A stretch of DNA of 55,896 bases from TMED26 sp002694075 (GTDB lineage: Bacteria > Pseudomonadota > Alphaproteobacteria > Thalassobaculales > Thalassobaculaceae). A program made the translations under genes and the position numbers. Every line of letters starts with the position of its first letter. Within the stretch, counting starts at the first letter, position 1. The notes under the pieces are model-generated. The model ran no database searches, had not been told where the DNA came from, and saw only the letters and a list, made by a program, of their open reading frames with translations. This document shows positions 1 to 8,102 of this stretch, piece by piece. The stretch lies in assembly GCA_036160575.1 (NCBI GenBank), contig JAYYDT010000107.1, positions 1 to 55,896 of the forward strand, given 5' to 3'.

Positions 1-1945
1 TACTGAGCATCGGTATCGCCGGCTCAATGTGTTTTGGAAATGGCTTCTGATCATAGCGTCGGTCACCGCCATTTTCATGTCGGCCTATCAGGTCTTTAAC
101 CTCGGACGCTTTACCGGCTTCGTGCCGATTGAAAACCAATATTACTACGCCGTCGTCGCTGTCTTGCTGCCGATGGCTTTCATCGCCTTTCCGGCTTCTG
201 GCCGCCATGGCGTCAATGGAATGAGTTGGTATGACCTCATTCTTTTCCTGGCGACCGCCGGGGTAACCGGTACGCTGGTTTTTTACGCCATCGACATTGT
301 AGACGAGGGCTGGGAGTTTTCCGCGCCCGAGTTCATGCAATATCTGTCGCTGGCCTTTGTGTTGTTGGCGATTGAGGCCAGCAGGCGTACCGGCGGCGCC
401 ATCGTCACCGCGATCATTGTGATTTTCGCGATCTACCCGCTGTTCGCCGGCAGTATGCCCGGTGTGTTGGAGGGAACGTCGGAAACGCTGTGGGACACGG
501 TGGCCTATTACTCTCTCTCAACCGAAGCCTTGATCGGCATTCCAACTCGCGCCTTCGCCGGCTTGGTGATCGGCTTTCTGCTGTTCGGTGTGGCCTTGCA
601 ATATACCGGTGGCGGCCAGTTCTTTTTGAACCTGGCCTTCGCCCTTCTCGGCCATGTGCGCGGCGGCCCGGCCAAGGTGGCGATTTTTGCCTCCGGTCTG
701 ATGGGCTCGATGAGCGGCAGCGTGATCACTAATGTGCTGACCACCGGGGCGATGTCGATCCCGGCGATGAAGCGAATCGGCTTCGCGCCCCATGTGGCCG
801 GCGGGGTGGAGGCGTGCGCCTCGACCGGCGGGGTGTTGATGCCGCCGATCATGGGTGCCACCGCCTTCATCTTGGCGATCAACCTGGAGGTACCGTACCG
901 AGATGTGGTGGTCGCCGCGGTGATTCCATCGATTCTCTACTTCTTCGCTTTGTTCATGCAGATCGACGGCTACGCCGCGCGCAACAATCTAGAGGGTTTG
1001 CCCAAGGTCGAATTACCTTCCTTAAAGCAAACTTTGAAGGACGGTTGGTATTATGTGGCGGTTTTCGTGCTGCTCATCTACCTGCTGGTGTTCCTTCAGC
1101 GTGAGGCGCAGGCGCCATTTTACGCCACCGGTTTGCTGATCCTGATCAACCAAATCCTGCCGCAGCATCGTTGGAATTGGGCGCGTTTCGTCGATTTCCT
1201 GGTGGCGGTTGGGCGGTTGTTCGCGGAATTGGCGGCGATCCTCGCCGGCATCGGCTTGATCGTCGGGGCGCTGTCCTATTCTGGCAAGGTCGGCACTTTG
1301 GCTTTCGAGCTGCTGCAATTGGCCGGCAATTCGGTCTTTTTGCTGTTGCTGCTCGGCGCTTTGGCCAGCTTCATCATGGGCATCGGGGTGACCGTCACGG
1401 TGGCCTATATCATCCTGGCCTTGACCTTGGCGCCGGCCCTGACCGACAGCGGTTTGAGCCCGATGGGCGTGCATTTGTTCATGCTCTACTGGGGGATGCT
1501 GTCGTATATCACGCCGCCGGTGGCCTTGGGCGCGTTCGCCGCGTCAAGCTTGGCCAAGGCGACACCCATGCGGACCGGTTTCGAAGCCATGAAATTGGGC
1601 ACCATCATCTATTTCGTGCCGTTTTTCTTTGTCCTCGATCCGGGCCTGATCATGCAGGGTGAGCCGCTGCACATCCTTTATGTCTTCGGCTGCGCGATGC
1701 TGGGGGTGGTGGTCCTGTCCCAAGGGCTGCAGGGCTTCATCTACGGCATCGGCGACATCACCCAGCTGGGCGCCTTGCAATGGCCGGCGCGCGCGCTGCT
1801 GTTGCTCGGCGCCTTCGCCTTCGCCATGCCCGGCAATGATATCGTCGGCATGACCAACACCGAGTTGTTGATCGTCGGCGCCATTCTGACCGCGGTCGGG
1901 GTGGTCATCGCCTGGGTTGGCAAACGCATGGTCGCGCCGGCTTAG
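1..1945 (+). CDS. TRAP transporter fused permease (DctQM-type), 5' end outside the window
   Basis: Integral membrane subunit of a tripartite ATP-independent periplasmic transporter, in which the small DctQ and large DctM subunits are fused. The frame is open to the window edge. The first in-window start codon is a GTG at 29, giving 638 residues, but the true start probably lies upstream. Hydrophobic segments run through almost the whole protein. Counting from the GTG, DctM-like motifs are SGSVITN (229-235) and a GG-x3-MPPIMGA stretch (267-277). Fused permeases normally work with a periplasmic solute-binding protein; none is seen here, so it may lie upstream. The substrate cannot be inferred. 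An inverted repeat (CGCCGGC-TTA-GCCGGCG, 1935-1951) spans the stop codon. Confidence 0.9.
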   Translation, partial: TEHRYRRLNVFWKWLLIIASVTAIFMSAYQVFNLGRFTGFVPIENQYYYAVVAVLLPMAFIAFPASGRHGVNGMSWYDLILFLATAGVTGTLVFYAIDIVDEGWEFSAPEFMQYLSLAFVLLAIEASRRTGGAIVTAIIVIFAIYPLFAGSMPGVLEGTSETLWDTVAYYSLSTEALIGIPTRAFAGLVIGFLLFGVALQYTGGGQFFLNLAFALLGHVRGGPAKVAIFASGLMGSMSGSVITNVLTTGAMSIPAMKRIGFAPHVAGGVEACASTGGVLMPPIMGATAFILAINLEVPYRDVVVAAVIPSILYFFALFMQIDGYAARNNLEGLPKVELPSLKQTLKDGWYYVAVFVLLIYLLVFLQREAQAPFYATGLLILINQILPQHRWNWARFVDFLVAVGRLFAELAAILAGIGLIVGALSYSGKVGTLAFELLQLAGNSVFLLLLLGALASFIMGIGVTVTVAYIILALTLAPALTDSGLSPMGVHLFMLYWGMLSYITPPVALGAFAASSLAKATPMRTGFEAMKLGTIIYFVPFFFVLDPGLIMQGEPLHILYVFGCAMLGVVVLSQGLQGFIYGIGDITQLGALQWPARALLLLGAFAFAMPGNDIVGMTNTELLIVGAILTAVGVVIAWVGKRMVAPA

Positions 1946-1965
1946 CCGGCGTATCTCCACAATCG

Positions 1966-1998
1966 CCCGGCGCCGCGTTTTGACAGGGCGGCGCCGGG
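1966..1998 (+). other. Strong stem-loop between TRAP permease and thiolase genes
   Basis: Perfect 11-bp inverted repeat: CCCGGCGCCGC at 1966-1976 pairs with GCGGCGCCGGG at 1988-1998 around an 11-base loop. It lies in the 116-base gap between the two genes. No T-run follows on the plus strand, so it is not a classical intrinsic terminator. It could be an mRNA 3'-end stabiliser, a weak terminator, or a processing site separating the two cistrons. Confidence 0.5.
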
Positions 1999-2061
1999 TA
2001 TGAAAAAGTGATGACATCAATGGCGGCCGCGTCCGGCGGCCGATCCGCGCGGGAGGGAAAA

Positions 2062-3270
2062 ATGACCGACGCCTTTATCTGCGATGCCGTTCGCACCCCA
2101 TTTGGCCGTTTCGCCGGCGCCCTGTCGCCGGTGCGCACCGACGATCTCGCGGCTCATCCGATCAAAGCTTTGAAGGAACGCAACCCCTCCGTCGATTGGG
2201 AGGCCGTTGACGACATTGTTTATGGCTGCGTCAACCAAGCCGGTGAAGATAACCGTAATGTGGCGCGTTTCGCCGGGCTCTTGGCCGGCCTGCCGACGTC
2301 GGTGCCGGGCACCACGGTGAACCGGCTGTGCGCCTCGTCGATGGAAGCCACGGACCAGGCGGCGCGGGCCATCCGCTTGAACGAAGGTGAGCTAATGATC
2401 GCCGGCGGCGTTGAAAGCATGTCGCGCGCGCCTTTTGTCATGCCCAAGGGCGGCACCGCCTTTTCGCGCAACGCCGAGATTTACGACACCACCATCGGCT
2501 GGCGGTTCGTCCATCCGCGTTTCGAAAAAGAATTCGGTATCGACTCCATGCCCGAGACCGGTGAAAACGTCGCCGAGCAATTCCAGGTTAACCGTGAAGA
2601 CCAGGATCTGTTCGCCTACCGCAGCCAGCAAAAAGCCGGCGTGGCGATGGAGAATGGTCGCCTGGCCGCCGAGATCGCGGCGGTTGAGATCGCCGGCCGC
2701 AAGGGCAAGGTGACGGTCGTTGAGAGCGACGAGCATCCGCGCCCGCAAACCACAATGGACGATCTCGCCAAATTGCCGACGCCGTTTCGCAAGGAAGGCG
2801 GCACGGTGACCGCCGGCAACGCCAGCGGCGTCAATGACGGCGCGGCGGCGATGATCCTGGCCAGCGCGGCGGCGGTTGAAAAACATGGCCTGACGCCGCG
2901 CGCGCGGGTGGTCACCTCGGGTGTCGCCGGGGTGGAGCCGCGGATCATGGGGGTTGGCCCGGCGCCGGCCAGCGAGATCGCCTTGAAACGGGCCGGCCTG
3001 AAGATCGAGGACATGGATGTCATCGAGTTGAATGAGGCGTTTGCCGCCCAGGCGCTGGCGACCCTGCGTATGCTGGGCGTCGCCGACGACGACCCGCGGG
3101 TCAATCCCAATGGCGGGGCGATCGCTCTCGGGCATCCGCTGGGCGCCAGTGGCGCGCGCTTGATTTTGACGGCGGTCGAAGAATTGCACCGTACCCAGGG
3201 CCGTTACGCGCTGTGCACCATGTGCATCGGGGTTGGCCAGGGCAAGGCGATTATCGTCGAGCGGGTGTGA
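2062..3270 (+). CDS. Acetyl-CoA acyltransferase (thiolase), 3-oxoadipyl-CoA thiolase-like
   Basis: Degradative thiolase that cleaves a 3-oxoacyl-CoA with CoA to give acetyl-CoA and a shortened acyl-CoA. The 402-residue length fits the family. Catalytic residues are visible: nucleophilic Cys90 in NRLCASS, His358 in GHPLGASG and Cys388 near the C-terminus. The N-terminal half resembles PcaF-type 3-oxoadipyl-CoA thiolases, but no aromatic-catabolism genes adjoin it, so beta-oxidation or another substrate is possible. The ATG at 2062 is chosen because a purine-rich Shine-Dalgarno (GGGAGGG, 2051-2057) sits just upstream. The stop is 7 bases before the PhyH-family gene, suggesting co-transcription. 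Confidence 0.88.
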   Translation: MTDAFICDAVRTPFGRFAGALSPVRTDDLAAHPIKALKERNPSVDWEAVDDIVYGCVNQAGEDNRNVARFAGLLAGLPTSVPGTTVNRLCASSMEATDQAARAIRLNEGELMIAGGVESMSRAPFVMPKGGTAFSRNAEIYDTTIGWRFVHPRFEKEFGIDSMPETGENVAEQFQVNREDQDLFAYRSQQKAGVAMENGRLAAEIAAVEIAGRKGKVTVVESDEHPRPQTTMDDLAKLPTPFRKEGGTVTAGNASGVNDGAAAMILASAAAVEKHGLTPRARVVTSGVAGVEPRIMGVGPAPASEIALKRAGLKIEDMDVIELNEAFAAQALATLRMLGVADDDPRVNPNGGAIALGHPLGASGARLILTAVEELHRTQGRYALCTMCIGVGQGKAIIVERV

Positions 3271-3277
3271 GGCGGTA

Positions 3278-4159
3278 ATGATCGACCAGGCGGCGGTGGC
3301 GCGTTACCACCGCGACGGTTTCATTGTCGTCGAGGAGGTTTTCTCGGCCGCTGAAATCGACGCGATGCGCACCGCGCTCGACCGCCTGGTCGCCGACGCC
3401 AGCGGTGTCAGTGGCCATGACGCGGTCTATGACCTAGAGCCGGGGCACACACCCGCGCGGCCACGGGTGCGCCGCATCAAAACGCCCACCCAGGTCGATC
3501 CGCTCTACGACCGAATGATTCGTCATCCAAAGCTTTTGGCGATTCTCACCCAATTGCTGGGCCCCGACCTGCGTCTTTACGGCAGCAAGATCAACATCAA
3601 AGCGGCCGATTACGGCTCGCCGGTCGAATGGCACCAGGATTGGGCGTTCTACCCGCACACCAATGACGATGTATTGGCGGTCGGTGTGATGCTCGACGAT
3701 ATGACGGCGGACAATGGCCCAATGTTGATGCTGCCGGGCAGCCATCGCGGCCCCACCCATGACCACCACCAGGACGGTCATTTTTGCGGGGCGATGAACC
3801 TGGCGAGCGCCGATGTCGATCTGTCACAAGCCGAAATGATCCTTGGCCGCGCCGGCGCCTGCAGCTTTCATCATGTGCGCACGGTTCACGGCTCGGCGCA
3901 GAATCGCTCAGCCGACACGCGCCGCTTGCTGCTTTATGAGGTGGCGGCCGCCGACGCGTGGCCGTTGATGGGGCTGCGCGACGGGTTTGACGGGTTCGAG
4001 GCGAACATGCTGGCCGGCGCCTCGACCACCGCGCCGCGCATCGTCGATTGCCCGGTGCGCATGCCCTTGCCGGCGCCTAAACGCGGCGGCTCGATTTATG
4101 AAAGCCAGACCGTGGTGCATGCGCGCTATTTCGACTTTAACCCCGATGCCGGCGCATGA
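3278..4159 (+). CDS. Phytanoyl-CoA dioxygenase (PhyH) family protein
   Basis: Non-haem Fe(II)/2-oxoglutarate-dependent oxygenase of 293 residues. The facial triad is visible: His119 and Asp121 in WHQDW, and a distal His204 in the RTVHGS segment, with a following Arg as the probable 2-oxoglutarate ligand. PhyH relatives hydroxylate diverse small molecules, so the substrate is unknown; the double-stranded beta-helix assignment is firm. The ATG at 3278 follows GAGGCGG closely. Its stop overlaps the next gene's start in an ATGA junction (4156-4159), so it is probably translationally coupled to the peptidase. Nothing indicates that acyl-CoA is the true substrate, despite the thiolase upstream. Confidence 0.85.
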   Translation: MIDQAAVARYHRDGFIVVEEVFSAAEIDAMRTALDRLVADASGVSGHDAVYDLEPGHTPARPRVRRIKTPTQVDPLYDRMIRHPKLLAILTQLLGPDLRLYGSKINIKAADYGSPVEWHQDWAFYPHTNDDVLAVGVMLDDMTADNGPMLMLPGSHRGPTHDHHQDGHFCGAMNLASADVDLSQAEMILGRAGACSFHHVRTVHGSAQNRSADTRRLLLYEVAAADAWPLMGLRDGFDGFEANMLAGASTTAPRIVDCPVRMPLPAPKRGGSIYESQTVVHARYFDFNPDAGA

Positions 4160-5319
4160 CCGGCCAGGGGGTCGCGGTCAGCGCCGCCTTCGATGGCGGT
4201 AACATCGAGGTCGAGCGCTGCGCCGCGCCGGAGGATATCCGTCTCAACATCCGCGCCGATAACGCCGCCGATTTCCGCCAATGGTTCTATTTCCGCCTTA
4301 CCGGTGCGCGCGGCCACGACTGCACGCTACGGCTGCTCAACGCCGGCGCTTGCAGCTATCCCGGCGGCTGGGAAAACTACCAAGCCTGCGCCAGTGTCGA
4401 TGGGCGGACCTGGGTCCGGGTGCCGACCAGCTATGCCGACGGGGTGTTGACGATCACCTATCGGCCGCCCGCCGACGCCATCTATTTCGCGTATTTCGCG
4501 CCCTACTCGCTGGACCGGCACGCCGCCCTGGTGGCCGGCGCCGTGGCCCACCCCCATGTCGCCTTAGAGGTGCCGGGCCAGACCCTGGACGGGCGGGACA
4601 TTGATATTTTGCGTTTCGGCGACGGGGGGCCGACGGCCAAGCAATTGTGGTTCATCGCCCGCCAGCATCCGGGCGAAACCATGGCCGAGTGGTGGATGGA
4701 AGGTCTGATCGCCCGCTTGTCCGATGCCGACGATCCAGTCACCGCCGGCTTGCTCGCCGAGGCGGTGTGCCATGTCGTGCCGAACATGAACCCCGACGGC
4801 AGTGCGCGCGGCAACTTGCGGACCAACGCCGGCGGTGCCAATCTCAACCGCGAATGGCGTGACGCGACCGTGGAAACCGCCCCGGAAGTGTTTCATGTGC
4901 GCGCCAAGATGGCCGAAACCGGGGTCGACTTTTGCCTCGATGTGCATGGCGACGAGGCCTTACCGGTCAATTTCATCGCCGGCTATGAGGGCATTCCCGA
5001 TCTGGCCACCGATCATTTGGCGCTGTTGGATGATTACCGTGCCGAATTGGCCGCCCAAAGCCCCGATTTCCAGACCGCGCGTGGTTATCCCAAGGCGGCC
5101 GCCGGCAAGGCGGACCTGCGTATCTGCACCAGCTATCTCGCGGACCGCTTCCGTTGCCTGTCGATGACTTTGGAAATGCCTTTCAAAGACCATGACCCCC
5201 GTCCCGACGCGGCGCAGGGCTGGTCGCCGGCGCGGGCCCGGCGCCTGGCCGGCGATGTGTTGGACGTGACCTATCGACTACGCGGCCGATTGGGTCGGTT
5301 TGAGCGGAGCGGCCAATGA
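4156..5319 (+). CDS. M14 family zinc carboxypeptidase, cytosolic carboxypeptidase-like
   Basis: Zinc metallopeptidase of 387 residues with no signal peptide. An N-terminal beta-rich domain (about 1-130) precedes the peptidase domain, as in the cytosolic carboxypeptidase (CCP/M14_6) group. Zinc ligands are His171 and Glu174 in HPGE and His264 in DVHGDE. A catalytic Glu is likely Glu340 in TLEMP. Bacterial members remove C-terminal residues from peptides or peptide-like molecules, but the substrate is unknown. Start (ATGA at 4156) and stop (ATGA at 5316) overlap both neighbours, placing it in the middle of a three-gene coupled unit with a PhyH oxygenase and an ArsC-like protein. Confidence 0.87.
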   Translation: MTGQGVAVSAAFDGGNIEVERCAAPEDIRLNIRADNAADFRQWFYFRLTGARGHDCTLRLLNAGACSYPGGWENYQACASVDGRTWVRVPTSYADGVLTITYRPPADAIYFAYFAPYSLDRHAALVAGAVAHPHVALEVPGQTLDGRDIDILRFGDGGPTAKQLWFIARQHPGETMAEWWMEGLIARLSDADDPVTAGLLAEAVCHVVPNMNPDGSARGNLRTNAGGANLNREWRDATVETAPEVFHVRAKMAETGVDFCLDVHGDEALPVNFIAGYEGIPDLATDHLALLDDYRAELAAQSPDFQTARGYPKAAAGKADLRICTSYLADRFRCLSMTLEMPFKDHDPRPDAAQGWSPARARRLAGDVLDVTYRLRGRLGRFERSGQ

Positions 5320-5678
5320 CCTGGACGGTCTACGGGATCAGCAATTGCGACAGCGTGAAAAAGGCGCGTAAATGGCTGGACGCGGCCGGTATCGCCTATC
5401 GTTTTCATGATTTTCGCAAAGATGGGCTGGCGCCCGACACTGTCGCCGCGATGTTGGCGGCCGTTGGTGCCGAAAAGCTGGTCAACAAGCGGGGCACCAC
5501 CTGGCGTAATTTGGACCCGGCGACGCAAGCGCGGGCGGCGGATGACGGTGTCGCCGCCCTGTTGGTCGCCAACCCGACGCTCATCAAGCGGCCGGTGATC
5601 GATACCGGCGACGGCTGGTCGGTGGGATTTGGCAAGGCCGAACAGGCCGCCTTGGCGGCCCGCCGCGACCTTACCTAA
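5316..5678 (+). CDS. ArsC/Spx family reductase-like protein (YffB type)
   Basis: Small thioredoxin-fold protein of 120 residues related to glutaredoxin-dependent arsenate reductase and the YffB/Spx group. Cys11 in SNCDSVKKA is the expected active-site cysteine; Arg92-Pro93 in IKRPV match the conserved cis-proline region. No ars operon genes adjoin it, so arsenate reduction is doubtful and YffB-like proteins have poorly defined roles. It begins within the stop of the peptidase gene (ATGA) and ends 10 bases before the convergent DapA-like gene, with no terminator hairpin between them. Confidence 0.85.
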   Translation: MTWTVYGISNCDSVKKARKWLDAAGIAYRFHDFRKDGLAPDTVAAMLAAVGAEKLVNKRGTTWRNLDPATQARAADDGVAALLVANPTLIKRPVIDTGDGWSVGFGKAEQAALAARRDLT

Positions 5679-5688
5679 CCGTTTCGCT

Positions 5689-6588
5689 TTACTCCGCCGC
5701 CGCCGCCAAAGTGCCAAGGGCGTCGAGGGCGGTTTTGATGCGCGCCTGATGGGCGGCGTCGGGCATCGCCATGGGCTGGCGCGCGACGCCGGCCGGACAG
5801 CCTTGCAGGCTCTGGGCGAACTTGGTCGACGCCGGCAGATTGTCATGGGGCATCAACGCGTTCCAGAGGGCCAATAGTTTTAGGTGCAGGTCGTGGGCGC
5901 GGGCGTGATCGCCGGCCTTGACGGCGTCCCACAGATCGACCGACGCGCGGGGCGCGGCGCTCAAAATGGCGGCGATCGAGCCATGGGCGCCCAACGTGTA
6001 GGACGGATACATCAACGCGTCGACGGCGCTGAAAATCAAATTGCCGGGCCTGGCGTCGGCCATCAGATCGGCGAACAGTTTCAGGTCGCCGGCACTTTGT
6101 TTGACGCCGATGACATCCGGCACCTCGTCCATGATACGCAGCAACAGGGCCGGCGACAGATAGGTCCAGGGCACCACGTTGTAGATGATGATTTTTTGTC
6201 CCGTCTCGCCGGCGAGCGTGCGGAAATGCTCAACCATGGCGTCGTCGCTGGGTTTGAACAGGTAATGCACCGGCGTCACTTGCAGGGCGGCGGTTTTAAG
6301 ATCGCGGATCATTTTGCCGCGGATCACCGCCTCGCGGGTGGAATCGGTGATGATGCCGGCGATCACCGGCACCTGGCCGGCGGCGGCGTCGGTGGACGCG
6401 GCGATCAGATCGCGGAACTCTTCACGGTCGAGGGTTTGCCCTTCGCCCGTGGAGCCGCCAACGGCAACCCCCTGGGCGCCATTTTCAATCAGCCATTTGA
6501 TCTGGCGGCCGGCCGCGTCGAATTGGATATCGCCGTGCGCGTCGAACGGGGTCGTCGCTGGCGGAATCACACCGTGCAAAGTAGACAT
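5689..6588 (-). CDS. DapA/NanA-family aldolase (dihydrodipicolinate synthase-like)
   Basis: Class I pyruvate aldolase family protein of 299 residues with a (beta/alpha)8 barrel. The pyruvate carboxylate-binding motif GGSTGE is at 44-49, the conserved Tyr136 at YNVVP, and the Schiff-base Lys163 in GVKQSAG. A single copy near catabolic genes could be true DapA for lysine biosynthesis or a catabolic paralogue (keto-deoxy-sugar or N-acetylneuraminate lyase type); the sequence alone does not decide. The start at 6588 has GAGGTG just upstream. The 93 bases to the divergent NUDIX gene must hold both promoters. Confidence 0.85.
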   Translation of the reverse strand: MSTLHGVIPPATTPFDAHGDIQFDAAGRQIKWLIENGAQGVAVGGSTGEGQTLDREEFRDLIAASTDAAAGQVPVIAGIITDSTREAVIRGKMIRDLKTAALQVTPVHYLFKPSDDAMVEHFRTLAGETGQKIIIYNVVPWTYLSPALLLRIMDEVPDVIGVKQSAGDLKLFADLMADARPGNLIFSAVDALMYPSYTLGAHGSIAAILSAAPRASVDLWDAVKAGDHARAHDLHLKLLALWNALMPHDNLPASTKFAQSLQGCPAGVARQPMAMPDAAHQARIKTALDALGTLAAAAE

Positions 6589-6681
6589 GAGACACCTCGG
6601 GGGATTTGCGAATGTACGGTTGAGAATGCTATGGCGAGGGCGTCGCCATGTCAAAGCCACCTGGCCGCCGAGAGGAAACCG

Positions 6682-7284
6682 ATGACCGAGGATGACCCGC
6701 GCCGCTGGCGCTCGACCGCGCATAACGTGGTCTATGGCAATCCATGGATCGAGGTCAGTGAACATGCCGTCATCGATCCGAATGGTAATTCCGGCCGCTA
6801 TGGCTTGGTGCATGTGCGCAATCTGGCCATCGGTGTTTTGCCAATCGACCATGCCGGCCGAGTTTGTTTGGTCGGCCAGCACCGCTTTCCCGGTGACTAT
6901 TACTCCTGGGAATTGCCCGAAGGCGGCGGCCCGGCCGATGTCGCCCCCCTGATTTCGGCCCAGCGCGAGTTGAAAGAGGAGACCGGTCTCACCGCCCGGG
7001 GCTGGTTGCCACTGTTGTCGATGGATCTGTCCAACGCCATCACCGACGAGCGGGCCCGCGCCTTTTTGGCTTGGGATTTGACCGAGGGCGCGCCGGAACC
7101 GGAAGAAAGTGAAGCGTTGCGGGTAAAATGGCTGCCTTTCGGTGTTTTGTTGGCCGAGGTCTGCGCCGGGGCCATCCGCGACGCCTTCACCCAGACCATG
7201 GTGCTGAAGGCCGAGGTCGCTTTTCGCCAGGGAGAATTGCCGGCCGTGGCGGCCGCCGCCATTGCCGCCGGTCACGATGTCTGA
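6682..7284 (+). CDS. NUDIX hydrolase, ADP-ribose pyrophosphatase-like
   Basis: Hydrolase of nucleoside diphosphates linked to another moiety, 200 residues. The Nudix box spans about 81-103 and ends in RELKEETGL, supplying the metal-binding glutamates. The first Glu of the consensus box is Val87 here, a deviation worth noting. Preceding strands and an ELPEGG element resemble ADP-ribose pyrophosphatases. The ATG at 6682 has AGAGGAAA upstream (6671-6678). Gene order gives no further hint of substrate. Confidence 0.85.
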   Translation: MTEDDPRRWRSTAHNVVYGNPWIEVSEHAVIDPNGNSGRYGLVHVRNLAIGVLPIDHAGRVCLVGQHRFPGDYYSWELPEGGGPADVAPLISAQRELKEETGLTARGWLPLLSMDLSNAITDERARAFLAWDLTEGAPEPEESEALRVKWLPFGVLLAEVCAGAIRDAFTQTMVLKAEVAFRQGELPAVAAAAIAAGHDV

Positions 7285-7376
7285 CGGCGCGTGCGGGAAA
7301 CCGGCACGGCTCTTGCGTATCCTTTAGGGAAAGGCGCCGGCTGGCGCCGCCGCAGCAGAAGCGCAGGAGTTTCGCC

Positions 7377-8033
7377 ATGTCCTCGTCCCCCGCCAAAGAA
7401 CAAGCCAGTTTGCCGTCCTGGTCGCCCTATCCGATGGAAGCGACGGCCACCGCCGCCGTTGCCACCGAGGCTGTCGCCGATGTGTTACGCGCGCCAGTGC
7501 CAGGAGCAGTGCCGGGAGCAGCGCCTGGACCAATGCCAGCGGCGGCCGCGCCGGTCGACGCGGCGCCGCGGATTTCGGTGGCGCCGCCGACCGGCAAGCC
7601 GAAGGCTACAAAAAAAGCCGCCGCCGGCCGCGCGCCGGCACGCCAAGCCAGCACGATGCAAGCGCGTGCCGCCAGCAGCCGTCGTCCGGTGTGGGTCGCC
7701 GGTGACGCCGACGACGCCCTGAACGGCAAACAATATGTGCGCGAGCTGGACCGCTTCAGCGCGGTCGAGGGCCGCAAGATCGCCCAGGACACGTTGATCG
7801 ATGTGCGCAGTGACGAGATTGAGGGGCTGGCCCGCCTGGCCGCCGTCGCGCGGGGCCGCTATTTGGCGAAATTGCTGGATTCCGGCGGTAGCGGTCGGCC
7901 CACCATGCAGGAAGCCGAAGTCAGCGAGTTGCGTCGCTTCCGTGAAACCTATGAGGAAGTGCGCGAAGGGCTCAAAATCCTCAAAGAAGCGATTGAGGCC
8001 GGTGAGGTGAAAGTGGGCGACGGCAAGGGCTGA
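7377..8033 (+). CDS. Hypothetical protein with Ala/Pro-rich N-terminus and helical C-terminus
   Basis: Predicted protein of 218 residues that I do not recognise. Residues 1 to about 110 are low-complexity, rich in Ala, Pro and Val, followed by a basic Lys/Arg/Ala stretch that looks disordered. Residues about 120-218 are charged and helix-forming, with the segment after Glu180 suited to a coiled coil. There is no signal peptide or membrane segment. A good Shine-Dalgarno (GCAGGAG, 7362-7368) supports the ATG at 7377. The basic Ala-rich tail followed by a helical domain could suit DNA, granule or envelope association, but that is conjecture. Confidence 0.65.
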   Translation: MSSSPAKEQASLPSWSPYPMEATATAAVATEAVADVLRAPVPGAVPGAAPGPMPAAAAPVDAAPRISVAPPTGKPKATKKAAAGRAPARQASTMQARAASSRRPVWVAGDADDALNGKQYVRELDRFSAVEGRKIAQDTLIDVRSDEIEGLARLAAVARGRYLAKLLDSGGSGRPTMQEAEVSELRRFRETYEEVREGLKILKEAIEAGEVKVGDGKG

Positions 8034-8043
8034 GCGCCCGCGC

Positions 8044-8072
8044 TTCTCGCGTTTCGGTGGCCTTGCTAGACT
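8044..8072 (+). promoter_or_regulatory. Possible sigma-70-type promoter of the PfkB kinase gene
   Basis: TTCTCG at 8044-8049 and TAGACT at 8067-8072 are separated by 17 bases, about 30 bases before the kinase ATG. The -10 element is good and the -35 weak. Judged by eye only. Confidence 0.25.
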
Positions 8073-8102
8073 GGCGTCCAAGATTCGCGAAAGGGCGCCA
8101 CC

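Noticed and set aside
4156..5678. Arsenic-resistance cluster, suggested by the ArsC-like gene
   Set aside because: No arsR, arsB/acr3 or arsH nearby; the gene is YffB/Spx-like.
5884..6681. Long plus-strand extension of the NUDIX frame antisense to the DapA-like gene
   Set aside because: Codes against a clear aldolase gene; the NUDIX protein's good start is at 6682 with a Shine-Dalgarno.
6589..7275. Upstream extension of the DapA-like frame on the minus strand
   Set aside because: Antisense to the NUDIX gene; the normal family N-terminus and ribosome site are at 6588.
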